A stretch of 30,514 nt of DNA from an uncultured Bacilli bacterium. GTDB lineage: Bacteria > Bacillota_I > Bacilli_A > RF39 > UBA660. Positions within the stretch are counted from its first letter, which is position 1. The number at the start of each line of letters is the position of its first letter. Below the pieces are notes generated by a model. The model did no database searches. It saw only the letters and a list, made by a program, of their open reading frames with translations, and was not told the DNA's origin. Both the position numbers and the translations under genes were made by a program. Positions 23,585 to 30,378 of this stretch are shown here, one piece after another. Location: assembly GCA_910587745.1 (NCBI GenBank), contig CAJUNE010000015.1, positions 1 to 30,514 on the forward strand. The letters run 5' to 3'.

Positions 23585-24049
23585 ATGGATAAATATACTT
23601 TATATGAAAAAAGTCTTAAAATTGAAGAAAAGCCTATTGATAAAAGTTCTTTAACAGAATATATAGCTTTTGATGGTTCAGTTCATACGAGTGAAGAATC
23701 TTTAAGAAGAGCAAATTTAGCTTACTTTGGTAAAAAGGAAATGATGAAAGCTCTTAGAGGAGCAGAATTAGAAATGATTACGAAACTTCATTTAAAAGAG
23801 AATAAGAATATAATTCAAGAAGGATTTACATATCATGAGTGGAATGCGTTACGCTTACATTTTATGAGATGTTTAAGTATGAATACTATCAGTGTAGAAC
23901 AAGCTTTGGAATCTGCTAAACTTTTAAGGGATTCTACTGTAACACTTGTTAGCATACCAGAAGCATTAAAAATGACTGAGCAATTAAATGAAATATTAGG
24001 AATAATTTGTGCATTAGAAGAGGATCAAATACAAGCTCTATTTAAGTAA
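23585..24049 (+). CDS. Hypothetical helical protein under a consensus promoter
   Basis: A 154-residue cytoplasmic protein I do not recognise. It has no signal peptide or membrane helix. After an N-terminal segment with 'EYIAFDGSVHTSEESLRRAN' (about 25-44), the rest is predicted helical: 'KKEMMKALRGAELEMITKLH', 'YHEWNALRLHFMRCLSM', and a Leu/Glu-rich C-terminus. The SD is strong (GGAGGGG). The perfect promoter and strong ribosome site suggest high expression. It stands alone between its own promoter and a weak terminator (24055-24079). A structural or nucleic-acid-associated role is possible but not supported by a motif. Confidence 0.7.
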   Translation: MDKYTLYEKSLKIEEKPIDKSSLTEYIAFDGSVHTSEESLRRANLAYFGKKEMMKALRGAELEMITKLHLKENKNIIQEGFTYHEWNALRLHFMRCLSMNTISVEQALESAKLLRDSTVTLVSIPEALKMTEQLNEILGIICALEEDQIQALFK

Positions 24050-24054
24050 AAGTT

Positions 24055-24079
24055 TTGATATAATTATCAATTCTTTTTT
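24055..24079 (+). terminator. Weak Rho-independent terminator
   Basis: TTGATA and TATCAA form a 6-bp stem with a TAAT loop (24055-24070), followed by TTC and six T. AT-only pairs except one, so termination may be partial. Confidence 0.5.
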
Positions 24080-24100
24080 CTTTTATTTATATATATTAAA

Positions 24101-24109
24101 TGGTATAAT
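24101..24109 (+). promoter_or_regulatory. Extended -10 promoter
   Basis: TGGTATAAT, an extended -10, 24 nt before the next gene. No clear -35. Confidence 0.55.
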
Positions 24110-24133
24110 ATAGTTAATTAAGAAGGTGGATTT

Positions 24134-24523
24134 ATGTTATATATATTTTTAATAATTGGAACTGTTTTCTTAATATGGCTTTTCTGTTATTTTAAAAATA
24201 AAAAAGCTAAATATGTTTTGCCTTATTTAATATTAATTTTTATAACACCTTTTTATGAATTATTAGATAAATTATTATTTTTAAAAGTTTTTGGTTGTGG
24301 GTGTGTGCCAGAAACCCAGAAAAATATGTTAGGTATTGGATTTAATGCTAATGATTTAAGAATAACATTTTATTTTTTATTAAGTATTTTTATATTTTGG
24401 TATAGTTTTAAATTAAGTAAAAAATTTAAAAAGAATGATGAAAAGATTGTTTATGGAGTTAGTACTCTTATAATTAATTTATTTGTCATATATTTTATTA
24501 ATAAAATATTTATGTGGATGTGA
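24134..24523 (+). CDS. Small membrane protein, four helices
   Basis: A 129-residue hydrophobic protein I do not recognise. Four membrane helices are visible (about 2-20, 27-47, 77-93, 107-126). Between helices 2 and 3 is a loop with 'FGCGCVPETQ' (C55, C57). A CxC in such a loop may bind metal or be redox active, but nothing else supports that. Its stop is 4 nt before the phosphatidyltransferase start, so the two membrane proteins are translated together. The SD (GAAGGTGG) is good. A helper role for lipid synthesis is only a guess from position. Confidence 0.7.
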   Translation: MLYIFLIIGTVFLIWLFCYFKNKKAKYVLPYLILIFITPFYELLDKLLFLKVFGCGCVPETQKNMLGIGFNANDLRITFYFLLSIFIFWYSFKLSKKFKKNDEKIVYGVSTLIINLFVIYFINKIFMWM

Positions 24524-24527
24524 TATT

Positions 24528-25127
24528 ATGAAAATATTAACGAATTTAATTACAACTTCAAGATTATTTTTAACTATTGTTTTGATGTGCTTATATGAAA
24601 GTATTCCTAATTATTTGTTTTTAATTTTTGTGGCTTTAATTTTTTCAACAGATTTTATTGATGGAAAATTAGCGCGGGGATTCCATGTAGAAACTTTTTA
24701 TGGAAGTTTAATGGATACAGTCGCAGATAAAGTTCTTAATATAGCTTTATTATTACCTTTAATTAAAATTACTAAATGGTTTTATTTATTATTAGCTTTA
24801 GAAGTAACTATTTTACTTGTTAATACTATAGGAACTATTCATGGTAAAAAAACTAGAAGTTTATTTTTAGGGAAAGTTAAAATGTGGTTTATATTTTTTA
24901 CTATTATTTTAGGGTATGCGACTATATTTGATTATTTAAAAAATATTTATGCTTTAATAACTTTAGTTTTAACTATAATTTGTGAAGTAATTGTTATTAT
25001 AGATTATATTATATTTTTATTAAAACAAGAAAAGAATACGAATCGTTTTAAAATTAAAAGTTTTGATGATTTAAAATATTTCTTATTTGATACTGATTAT
25101 TATAAGAGTACTCTAGTTAAAAAATAA
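24528..25127 (+). CDS. CDP-alcohol phosphatidyltransferase, PgsA-like
   Basis: A 199-residue membrane enzyme with the complete family motif D42-x2-D45-G46-x2-A49-R50-x8-G59-x3-D63-x3-D67. The metal-binding and catalytic aspartates are therefore all present. It joins CDP-diacylglycerol to an alcohol; glycerol-3-phosphate (phosphatidylglycerophosphate synthase) is the usual substrate of short Firmicutes members, but another alcohol is possible. Four to six membrane helices are visible, followed by a charged C-terminal tail of about 30 residues. ATG 24528 is chosen, with GTGAT just upstream, rather than the start inside the preceding gene. It ends at the terminator at 25130. Confidence 0.9.
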   Translation: MKILTNLITTSRLFLTIVLMCLYESIPNYLFLIFVALIFSTDFIDGKLARGFHVETFYGSLMDTVADKVLNIALLLPLIKITKWFYLLLALEVTILLVNTIGTIHGKKTRSLFLGKVKMWFIFFTIILGYATIFDYLKNIYALITLVLTIICEVIVIIDYIIFLLKQEKNTNRFKIKSFDDLKYFLFDTDYYKSTLVKK

Positions 25128-25129
25128 TG

Positions 25130-25158
25130 GATGCAACTTAAACTAGCATCGTTTTTTT
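25130..25158 (+). terminator. Rho-independent terminator
   Basis: GATGC (25130-25134) with GCATC (25146-25150), an 11-nt loop, and seven T after one G. Confidence 0.65.
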
Positions 25159-25175
25159 GTTAGTGCAAGTGTGTG

Positions 25176-25203
25176 TTGGTAGAGAAAAAGACATTGCTAT
25201 TAT
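25176..25203 (+). promoter_or_regulatory. Sigma-A promoter
   Basis: TTGGTA (25176-25181), 16-bp spacer, TATTAT (25198-25203) with TG at 25195-25196. The in-frame ATG at 25204 directly abuts the -10, so the next gene must start later. Confidence 0.5.
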
Positions 25204-25230
25204 ATGATGGTTACGTTTGGAGGTGAGTTT

Positions 25231-26127
25231 ATGAACTTAAGTGAAAATTTACAAAATCTTAGGAAAGCAAAGGGAATGAGTCAAGAGGAATTAGCAGAAA
25301 AACTTGATGTATCAAGACAAGCTGTATCGAAGTGGGAAACAGGAGAGACTAGTCCAGAAACAGAAAAAATAATTATGATATGTGATTTATTTGATTGTAC
25401 GATGGATGATTTAATTAAAGGAAAAGTTATGACTGAAATTAATGTATCTAAAAAAGCTTATGATAAATTTATGAATAAATTTAGTAAAGGAATGGCTTTT
25501 GGAGTTTTTATGATTTTAGTTGGAGTTACACTTTTACTTACAATTATTGGTTTGGCTCCTAAAGATTCTTTGGATAGATATATGATTATTGGAGTAGTCG
25601 TTTTAATGCTTTTTGTGATTATTACAGTTCCAATTTTTATTGTTCTAGGTATTAAAATGGATAGTTTACAAAGAAAATATAAAGACGTTAAAAATTTTTA
25701 TAGTGTAGAAGAACAAGAAAAGTTCGAAACTAAATTTGCTTATTTATTAGCAAGTGTTGTATCAATTATTTTAATTGGTGTTATAGTTTTGATTCTTTTA
25801 ATTGGACTTAATATATTTGATATTAAAGATATTTTAGCATATGCAATATTTATGGTTTTTATTACTATTACAGTTCCACTTCTTGTGTATGCAGGGATTC
25901 AAAAAAGTAAATATGATATGGATAGTTTAAGAAATGGACATATAAGATTAAGTAAAGAGGCTGAAGAAAAAATAGGCCGAATAAGCGCAGTCATTATGAT
26001 ATGTGCAACTATTATCTATTTTATTTTAGGATTTGTATTTAAGCTTTGGACTATCAATTGGCTAGTTTATCCAATTGGTGGAATGATTTGTGGTATTGTA
26101 TCCGTTATAAATTCAAAAGAAAATTAG
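25231..26127 (+). CDS. XRE-family HTH regulator fused to a membrane domain
   Basis: A 298-residue protein. Residues about 1-66 are a helix-turn-helix of the XRE type ('LRKAKGMSQEELAEKLDVSRQAVSKWETGE'). Membrane helices follow at about 90-108, 118-140, 170-195, 203-225 and near the C-terminus (about 255-290). Such fusions are common in Firmicutes and are thought to link a membrane signal to DNA binding; target and signal are unknown. The start is ATG 25231 with a strong GGAGGTGA; the upstream ATG lies in the promoter. It is a single-gene unit. It may bind its own promoter region. Confidence 0.87.
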   Translation: MNLSENLQNLRKAKGMSQEELAEKLDVSRQAVSKWETGETSPETEKIIMICDLFDCTMDDLIKGKVMTEINVSKKAYDKFMNKFSKGMAFGVFMILVGVTLLLTIIGLAPKDSLDRYMIIGVVVLMLFVIITVPIFIVLGIKMDSLQRKYKDVKNFYSVEEQEKFETKFAYLLASVVSIILIGVIVLILLIGLNIFDIKDILAYAIFMVFITITVPLLVYAGIQKSKYDMDSLRNGHIRLSKEAEEKIGRISAVIMICATIIYFILGFVFKLWTINWLVYPIGGMICGIVSVINSKEN

Positions 26128-26175
26128 TTAAACAGTTTTATGCTGCTTTTTCTTTTGTTTGAAACCTATTTATAG

Positions 26176-26181
26176 TATAAT
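26176..26181 (+). promoter_or_regulatory. -10 element for the small ORF/UDG-like unit
   Basis: TATAAT 20 nt before the SD-equipped small ORF at 26202. No good -35 hexamer is at the expected distance. Confidence 0.4.
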
Positions 26182-26201
26182 TTTATTACATGGAGGTAAA
26201 A

Positions 26202-26291
26202 ATGGATAAGATACAAATTTTAGATAAAGTTGATAAACTTATTAAGATGTATAAAGATTGCGACTTCTTAATGTTTGTATCAGAAAATTAA
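26202..26291 (+). CDS. Small ORF, 29 residues
   Basis: ATG 26202 is preceded by a perfect GGAGG at ideal spacing, and a TATAAT lies upstream. It reads 29 codons: a charged amphipathic helix beginning MDKIQILDKVDKLIKMYKD, then CDFLMFVSEN and TAA. The next gene starts 11 nt later. It could be a genuine small protein, the N-terminal remnant of a longer gene cut by deletion, or a leader ORF for the UDG-like gene. The sequence is not recognised. Confidence 0.5.
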   Translation: MDKIQILDKVDKLIKMYKDCDFLMFVSEN

Positions 26292-26302
26292 TGGTGATGT
26301 AA

Positions 26303-26965
26303 ATGAATTTAGATGAGTTAAAAATAAAATATGATAAGTTACAGCTTAAATATGGAGCTAAAGAATTGGATTCTATTTATAATGGGGGAAAAAGTGATAA
26401 TCCTGATATTTGTTTTGTTTTTATGAATCCAACAGGAAGGAATATAGCTTCTTTAAAAACTTGGGAGGGAATAAAATCTCCTTGGATAGGAACTAAAAAT
26501 GTTTGGGATTTATTTGATGCTTTAGATTTAATTGATAAAGATATTTATGCAAGAATAAAAAGTATAAAGGGAAGTGAATGGACTCCTCTATTTGCATTAG
26601 AAGTTTATAAAAATGTTACAGAACATAATTTTTTTATAACTAACTTAGGGAAGTGTACACAAATTGATGCTAGACCTTTAAAAGATGAAGTATTAAAAAA
26701 ATATTTGAATTTATTATATCAAGAATTAGCAATTGTTAATCCTAAAGTTGTTATTTTGTTTGGTAATCAAGTTAGTTCAATTGTTTTAGATAAAAAAATA
26801 TCTGTATCTATGAATAGAAAAGTTTGTCATATTAAAAAGATTAAAGGAAAAGAGTATAAGTTTTATCCAGTTTTTTATCCAGTGGGTAATGGAAGATTTA
26901 ATATAGATAAATCTATTGAAGATATAAAATGGATTATGAAAGAAGAATTGGAGAAAGTAAAATAG
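26303..26965 (+). CDS. Uracil-DNA-glycosylase-fold protein, divergent
   Basis: A 220-residue cytoplasmic protein with the order of motifs of the UDG superfamily. 'ICFVFMNPTGRN' (36-47) is in the place of motif 1, 'FFITNLGKCTQIDARPL' is the central strand, 'VNPKVVILFGNQVSS' is the conserved helix-strand pair, and 'FYPVFYPVGNGRFNIDKS' takes the place of the His-containing motif 2. The usual GxDPG and HPSP residues are replaced (MNPTG, YPVGN), and no four-cysteine Fe-S set is present. Uracil removal is therefore doubtful; the role may be in another base-repair or nucleic-acid function. The start has GGTGAT upstream. It follows the 29-residue ORF by 11 nt. Confidence 0.78.
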   Translation: MNLDELKIKYDKLQLKYGAKELDSIYNGGKSDNPDICFVFMNPTGRNIASLKTWEGIKSPWIGTKNVWDLFDALDLIDKDIYARIKSIKGSEWTPLFALEVYKNVTEHNFFITNLGKCTQIDARPLKDEVLKKYLNLLYQELAIVNPKVVILFGNQVSSIVLDKKISVSMNRKVCHIKKIKGKEYKFYPVFYPVGNGRFNIDKSIEDIKWIMKEELEKVK

Positions 26966-27028
26966 AAATATTTATATTGCAAAAAAATATAAAATAAATT
27001 AAACTTAATATAGAAAGATGTGATAATT

Positions 27029-27763
27029 ATGTTAAAAGATAAAGTAGCAATAATAACTGGTGGGACTAGAGGTATTGGTTTTGAGATAGCAAAACTATTT
27101 TTGAAAAATCATGCTAAAGTCATTATATTTGGAAGTAGAGAGGAAAGTGTAAATAAAGCTTTAGACAAATTAAAAGAAGAAGGGTTTAATGCGAAAGGAT
27201 ATGCACCACTATTATCAAATATAGAGGAAGTAAAAAATACTTTTGCTAAAATAAAGGATGAATTTGGGCATATCGATATTTTAATTAATAATGCAGGTAT
27301 TTCTTCTAGTACAAAATTAGAAAATTATACAGAAGATGAATATAATAAAATAACAGATTTAAATATTAAATCGGTGTTTGTATGTTCTAAAGAAATTGTT
27401 CCTTATTTAAAAGAAACTAAAGGAGTTATTATTAATACAAGTTCAATGGTTAGTATTTACGGTCAACCATCTGGAGTGATGTATCCAACTAGTAAATTTG
27501 CGGTTAATGGAATGACTAAATCTTTAGCTAGAGAACTGGCACCTTTAGGAATTAGAGTTAATGCAGTAGCGCCTGGTATTACTAACACGGATATGGTAGC
27601 AAATCTTCCTAAAGAAATGATTGAACCTTTAATAAGAAGTATACCTTTAGGTCGAATTGGGGAACCAATAGATGTTGCTAATGCCTTTTTGTTTTTAGCT
27701 AGTGATATGGCTAGTTATGTCACTGGTAATATCTTAAGTGTTGATGGTTGTGCTAGAGCATAA
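27029..27763 (+). CDS. SDR family oxidoreductase, FabG-like
   Basis: A 244-residue classical short-chain dehydrogenase/reductase. The cofactor loop TGGTRGIG is at 10-17, NNAGIS follows, and the catalytic set is S139, Y152 and K156 (YPTSK). The C-terminal 'YVTGNILSVDGC' is typical of 3-oxoacyl-ACP reductase FabG and its relatives. No fatty-acid synthesis genes are nearby, so the substrate is uncertain. ATG 27029 is chosen with GTGAT upstream; the in-frame GTG 27020 is part of that ribosome site. It is 44 bp before the MBL gene and may be read with it. Confidence 0.88.
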   Translation: MLKDKVAIITGGTRGIGFEIAKLFLKNHAKVIIFGSREESVNKALDKLKEEGFNAKGYAPLLSNIEEVKNTFAKIKDEFGHIDILINNAGISSSTKLENYTEDEYNKITDLNIKSVFVCSKEIVPYLKETKGVIINTSSMVSIYGQPSGVMYPTSKFAVNGMTKSLARELAPLGIRVNAVAPGITNTDMVANLPKEMIEPLIRSIPLGRIGEPIDVANAFLFLASDMASYVTGNILSVDGCARA

Positions 27764-27806
27764 AAGAAATAGTGAAAACTATTTTTCTTTTTAAAGGAGA
27801 TTTATT

Positions 27807-28310
27807 ATGGAAATTAAGATTTTAAAATTAGGAGTACTTAGAACTAATTGTTATATAGTTATCAAAAATGGTAACTGTTTAATTATTGACCCTGCTAGTG
27901 ATGCAGATAAAATAATTGAAGCTTGTAAAGATTATAAAGTTACAGGAATTTTAGTAACTCATCATCATTTTGACCATATCTTAGCTTTAGAGGCTCTTGA
28001 AAAATATTATAATTTGAAACATAATACACACAATAATAATGACTTTAATTATGAAGTTATTAAAACACCAGGGCATGCTCATGATGGACTTACATTTTAT
28101 TTTAAAGAAGAGAGTGTTATGTTCACAGGTGATTTTATTTTTTATCATACTTGTGGAAGGTATGACCTTGAGACTTCTAATAAAGAAGATATGAAAAAAA
28201 GTTTGGATATGATAAAAGAATATGATGATGATATTGTATTTTATCCAGGTCATGGAAGAAGTGGAGTTTTAGGAGAAGAAAAACAGCTTTTTGATACTTA
28301 TATAAATTAA
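27807..28310 (+). CDS. MBL-fold metallo-hydrolase (glyoxalase II-like)
   Basis: A 167-residue metallo-beta-lactamase-fold hydrolase. Zinc ligands are visible: H52-x-H54-x-D56-H57 (THHHFDH), H90 (TPGHAHDG), D109 (FTGDFIF) and H149 (YPGHG), so both metals should bind. It belongs to the small cytosolic glyoxalase II-like group that cleaves thioesters, but it is shorter than the usual 200 or so residues, mainly because the segment between the first ligands and H90 is compact. It may act on S-lactoyl or similar thiol esters; the substrate is not known. AAAGGAG precedes the start. It is convergent with gerQ across a shared palindromic terminator. Confidence 0.88.
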   Translation: MEIKILKLGVLRTNCYIVIKNGNCLIIDPASDADKIIEACKDYKVTGILVTHHHFDHILALEALEKYYNLKHNTHNNNDFNYEVIKTPGHAHDGLTFYFKEESVMFTGDFIFYHTCGRYDLETSNKEDMKKSLDMIKEYDDDIVFYPGHGRSGVLGEEKQLFDTYIN

Positions 28311-28330
28311 AAAAACGTTTTAAAACGTCT
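28311..28330. terminator. Bidirectional terminator (14-bp palindrome)
   Basis: ACGTTTTAAAACGT at 28315-28328 is a perfect palindrome flanked by A run on the left and CTTTT on the right. It can terminate the MBL transcript and the convergent minus-strand gerQ-like transcript. It overlaps the last codons and stop of the latter (28320-28322). Confidence 0.65.
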
Positions 28331-28679
28331 TTTCAGAATAGTCATGACTATAATTTATTTTTTCTTCAAAATCAACATAGTCTAAATAAATCATTCGAAG
28401 TAGCCACCATTTACCAGTTTTAGGATCACTCATAATTAAATGATCTCGTCCTGCTTCCTCAATTATGCCATCATAAACTTTATCGCGCCATTCGTTAGAA
28501 TCAGGATATGAAAAGTAAGCTTTTACTTTTTTTCCTTTGTTTAGTCGTAAAATATTTTCAATATAACTTTGTTCCATAGGAAGAGAAGTAGAATAATTTA
28601 TATTTCCAGGAGGACTTTCTATGGTACTAGAGTTATTGTTGGTTGGAAATGTAGGATTGCCAAAAAAATTTCCGTTCAT
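28320..28679 (-). CDS. gerQ: GerQ-like spore coat protein
   Basis: A 119-residue protein. After a low-complexity N-terminus rich in Asn, Pro and Ser (1-32), residues 33-106 match the GerQ (YwdL) family: 'PMEQSYIENILRLNKGK', 'VYDGIIEEAGRDHLIMSDPKTGKWWLL', 'LDYVDFEE'. In Bacillus, GerQ is a coat protein needed to place the cortex-lytic enzyme CwlJ and is crosslinked by transglutaminase Tgl. Its presence suggests a sporulating ancestor or an actual sporulator. The SD (GAGGTG) is inside a 7-bp hairpin (28689-28711). I could not recognise a sporulation sigma promoter with confidence. It is divergent from the YitT gene. Confidence 0.85.
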   Translation of the reverse strand: MNGNFFGNPTFPTNNNSSTIESPPGNINYSTSLPMEQSYIENILRLNKGKKVKAYFSYPDSNEWRDKVYDGIIEEAGRDHLIMSDPKTGKWWLLRMIYLDYVDFEEKINYSHDYSEKTF

Positions 28680-28688
28680 GTGTTTTTC

Positions 28689-28711
28689 ACCTCATTAAAA
28701 ATATATGAGGT
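28689..28711 (-). promoter_or_regulatory. SD-sequestering hairpin in front of gerQ-like gene
   Basis: On the minus-strand transcript ACCTCAT (28711-28705) and ATGAGGT (28695-28689) form a perfect 7-bp stem with a 9-nt A/T loop. The second arm contains most of the gerQ SD (GAGGTG). The same repeat could instead be a DNA operator between the divergent genes. Confidence 0.55.
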
Positions 28712-28727
28712 TTCTATATGTTTTATG

Positions 28728-28756
28728 TTGACAATTTTTGTTTTTAAATTTATTAT
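28728..28756 (+). promoter_or_regulatory. Sigma-A promoter for the YitT gene
   Basis: TTGACA (28728-28733), 17-bp spacer, TATTAT (28751-28756). The -35 is perfect and the -10 has one mismatch. It lies 22 nt before the YitT start. Confidence 0.75.
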
Positions 28757-28777
28757 TAAATAGAAAGTAGGTTACTT

Positions 28778-29692
28778 ATGGATATAAAGAAGATTTTTAA
28801 GGCGGTTAATCATAAAAATAGAGTTGCTAAACTTTGTTTTATGATATTAGGAGTTTTTATACTTGCTTTGAATTATAATTTGTTTTTAGTAAAAAATGAA
28901 ATTGTTATTGGTGGTGTTAGTGGACTTGCCATAGTATTTAATAGTTTGTGGGGATGGAATAATCAAATATTTATTTATGTAGTAAGTTTTTTACTTTTAA
29001 TTGTAAGCTTTATTTTATTTGGTTTTAAGAAATCTACACCAGCGATACTAGGTACTGTTTTATATCCAGTGATGATAACATTTACTCATCCTTTAGCCGA
29101 AATGCTTAGTGAATATTTTTTATTTGAAGATTTTATAACAACTATTGCTTTTACCAGTATTATTTATGGAATTGCTAGTGGTTTAGTTTATAAAATGGGT
29201 TATAATACAGGTGGCTCTGATATTGTGATGCAAATTATGTGTAAGTATTTGCATATGCCTGAGGGGAAAGCTACATTTATTAGTAACTTAGTCGTAGTTT
29301 TATTCGCAGGTGCTGTTTTAGGTGTAAATAAAGTTGTTTATGCAATAATAATTTTATATGTTTCAAGTTTAATCGTAGATAAAATGCTAATAGGTATTTC
29401 AAAAAGTAAATTATTTATTATTCAATCTAATAAATTAAGTGAACTAGAAAGTGCTATTATTGATGATTTAAAACTTGGAGTAACTGTATTGCAAGCTAAA
29501 GGGGGATACTCAAATAAAAAACAAGATATGCTTTTATGCGTAGTTCCAACTAATGATTATTCTTTATTTAAAGAGATTATTTTAACCATTGATAAAGATG
29601 CTTTCTTAATTGTTAATGATTGCTATGATATTGAAGGTGGAACTATTAGAACAAAAGGGTATAGTTTAGATAATATAGTTAGAGATATTTAA
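28778..29692 (+). CDS. YitT family membrane protein (DUF161 plus DUF2179)
   Basis: A 304-residue protein. The N-terminal part (about 15-215) has five or six membrane helices with the family signature 'GGVSGLAIVFN' (45-55) and 'YNTGGSDIVMQIMCKY'. The C-terminal soluble domain (about 235-290) is DUF2179: 'GVTVLQAKGGYSNKKQDMLLCVV', then 'DKDAFLIVNDCYDIEGG'. The family is widespread in Firmicutes and the function is not established. The length is typical. It has its own promoter and ends at a terminator shared with the convergent regulator gene. Confidence 0.9.
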   Translation: MDIKKIFKAVNHKNRVAKLCFMILGVFILALNYNLFLVKNEIVIGGVSGLAIVFNSLWGWNNQIFIYVVSFLLLIVSFILFGFKKSTPAILGTVLYPVMITFTHPLAEMLSEYFLFEDFITTIAFTSIIYGIASGLVYKMGYNTGGSDIVMQIMCKYLHMPEGKATFISNLVVVLFAGAVLGVNKVVYAIIILYVSSLIVDKMLIGISKSKLFIIQSNKLSELESAIIDDLKLGVTVLQAKGGYSNKKQDMLLCVVPTNDYSLFKEIILTIDKDAFLIVNDCYDIEGGTIRTKGYSLDNIVRDI

Positions 29693-29696
29693 AAAA

Positions 29697-29728
29697 ATTC
29701 AAGGTTTATAATTCTTGAATCTTTTTTT
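29697..29728. terminator. Bidirectional Rho-independent terminator
   Basis: ATTCAAG (29697-29703) and CTTGAAT (29714-29720) form a 7-bp stem with a 10-nt loop. T runs follow in both directions (29722-29728 on plus; the A run 29691-29697 on minus). It serves both YitT and the convergent double-HTH gene. Confidence 0.8.
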
Positions 29729-29734
29729 ATGTTT

Positions 29735-30202
29735 TTATTTTAGATATTTTGGTTCATCTACTTTTCCAAGAAGATAATCTGCAGAGATTTTATATTTTTT
29801 ACATATGGTATATAAATATGGAAGTGATATTAGTTTTATTCCTTTTTCGTATTCACAAATTAGAGATTTAGAAGTACCAATCTCTTTGGCAAGAGTTTCT
29901 TGATATAATTTATTATCTTTACGTAGGGATTTTAATCTTTCACCAACAATTTTATTATTAATTTCTTTTAAAGAAAATATATTTTCATTTGATAATCCTA
30001 ATATATAATCCAAACTTGTTTTTAATTCATTGCATATTTTGTCTAATTGTTTTAAAGGAATTATTTCTTTTAAATTTTCATAATTGGATAAATTAGATTT
30101 TTGGATATTTACTTTTTTAGCTAGTTCTGTTTGACTAATACTTTGATTTTCTCTAACTTCTTTTATTTTTAAACTATTAAATTCATAATTATATTCTTTC
30201 AT
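29735..30202 (-). CDS. Tandem double XRE helix-turn-helix regulator
   Basis: A 155-residue protein made almost only of two HTH_3 (XRE) domains: residues 11-69 ('SISQTELAKKVNIQKSNLSNYEN') and 88-147 ('KLYQETLAKEIGTSKSLICEYEKG'). Each domain ends with a similar 'SLDYILGLSNE' / 'SADYLLGKVDE' segment, so it arose by internal duplication. One chain could bind a symmetric DNA site without dimerising, or bind two sites. There is no ligand or membrane domain. It is divergent from a surface-protein gene across a 176-bp region with inverted repeats, and self-regulation there is likely. GGAGTT precedes the start at 30202. Confidence 0.85.
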   Translation of the reverse strand: MKEYNYEFNSLKIKEVRENQSISQTELAKKVNIQKSNLSNYENLKEIIPLKQLDKICNELKTSLDYILGLSNENIFSLKEINNKIVGERLKSLRKDNKLYQETLAKEIGTSKSLICEYEKGIKLISLPYLYTICKKYKISADYLLGKVDEPKYLK

Positions 30203-30224
30203 TTTTTAACTCCATTTAATTTAT

Positions 30225-30271
30225 TTTCGCATTATGAATAGATAAATTCTATACATGTTATGAAATAGCGA
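30225..30271. promoter_or_regulatory. Inverted-repeat region, possible operator of the double-HTH gene
   Basis: ATAGA (30238-30242) and TCTAT (30248-30252) flank a 5-nt centre. Outer TTCGC and GCGAA elements lie near 30225 and 30267. The arrangement sits just upstream of the double-HTH start. It is imperfect and AT-rich, so it is only a candidate. Confidence 0.35.
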
Positions 30272-30279
30272 ATTTTAAC

Positions 30280-30308
30280 TTGACTTTTATTTTGGTAGAT
30301 ATTATAAT
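30280..30308 (+). promoter_or_regulatory. Sigma-A promoter for the surface-protein gene
   Basis: TTGACT (30280-30285), 17-bp spacer, TATAAT (30303-30308). A second TATAAT is at 30334-30339. Confidence 0.75.
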
Positions 30309-30339
30309 CTAAATGTAAATGATAAAATTCTAATATAAT

Positions 30340-30349
30340 TGAGCGCTCA
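30340..30349. promoter_or_regulatory. GC-rich palindrome TGAGCGCTCA in 5' leader
   Basis: A perfect 10-bp palindrome located between the promoter and the ribosome site of the surface-protein gene. It is unusually GC-rich for this region. It could be an operator for the divergent double-HTH regulator. Confidence 0.4.
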
Positions 30350-30378
30350 TTATTTAGAACTAGAAAGAGTGATAAATA

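Noticed and set aside
28569..28763. 64-codon plus-strand ORF opposite gerQ
   Set aside because: Its first part is the reverse complement of the conserved gerQ N-terminus and it runs through the YitT promoter; no SD.
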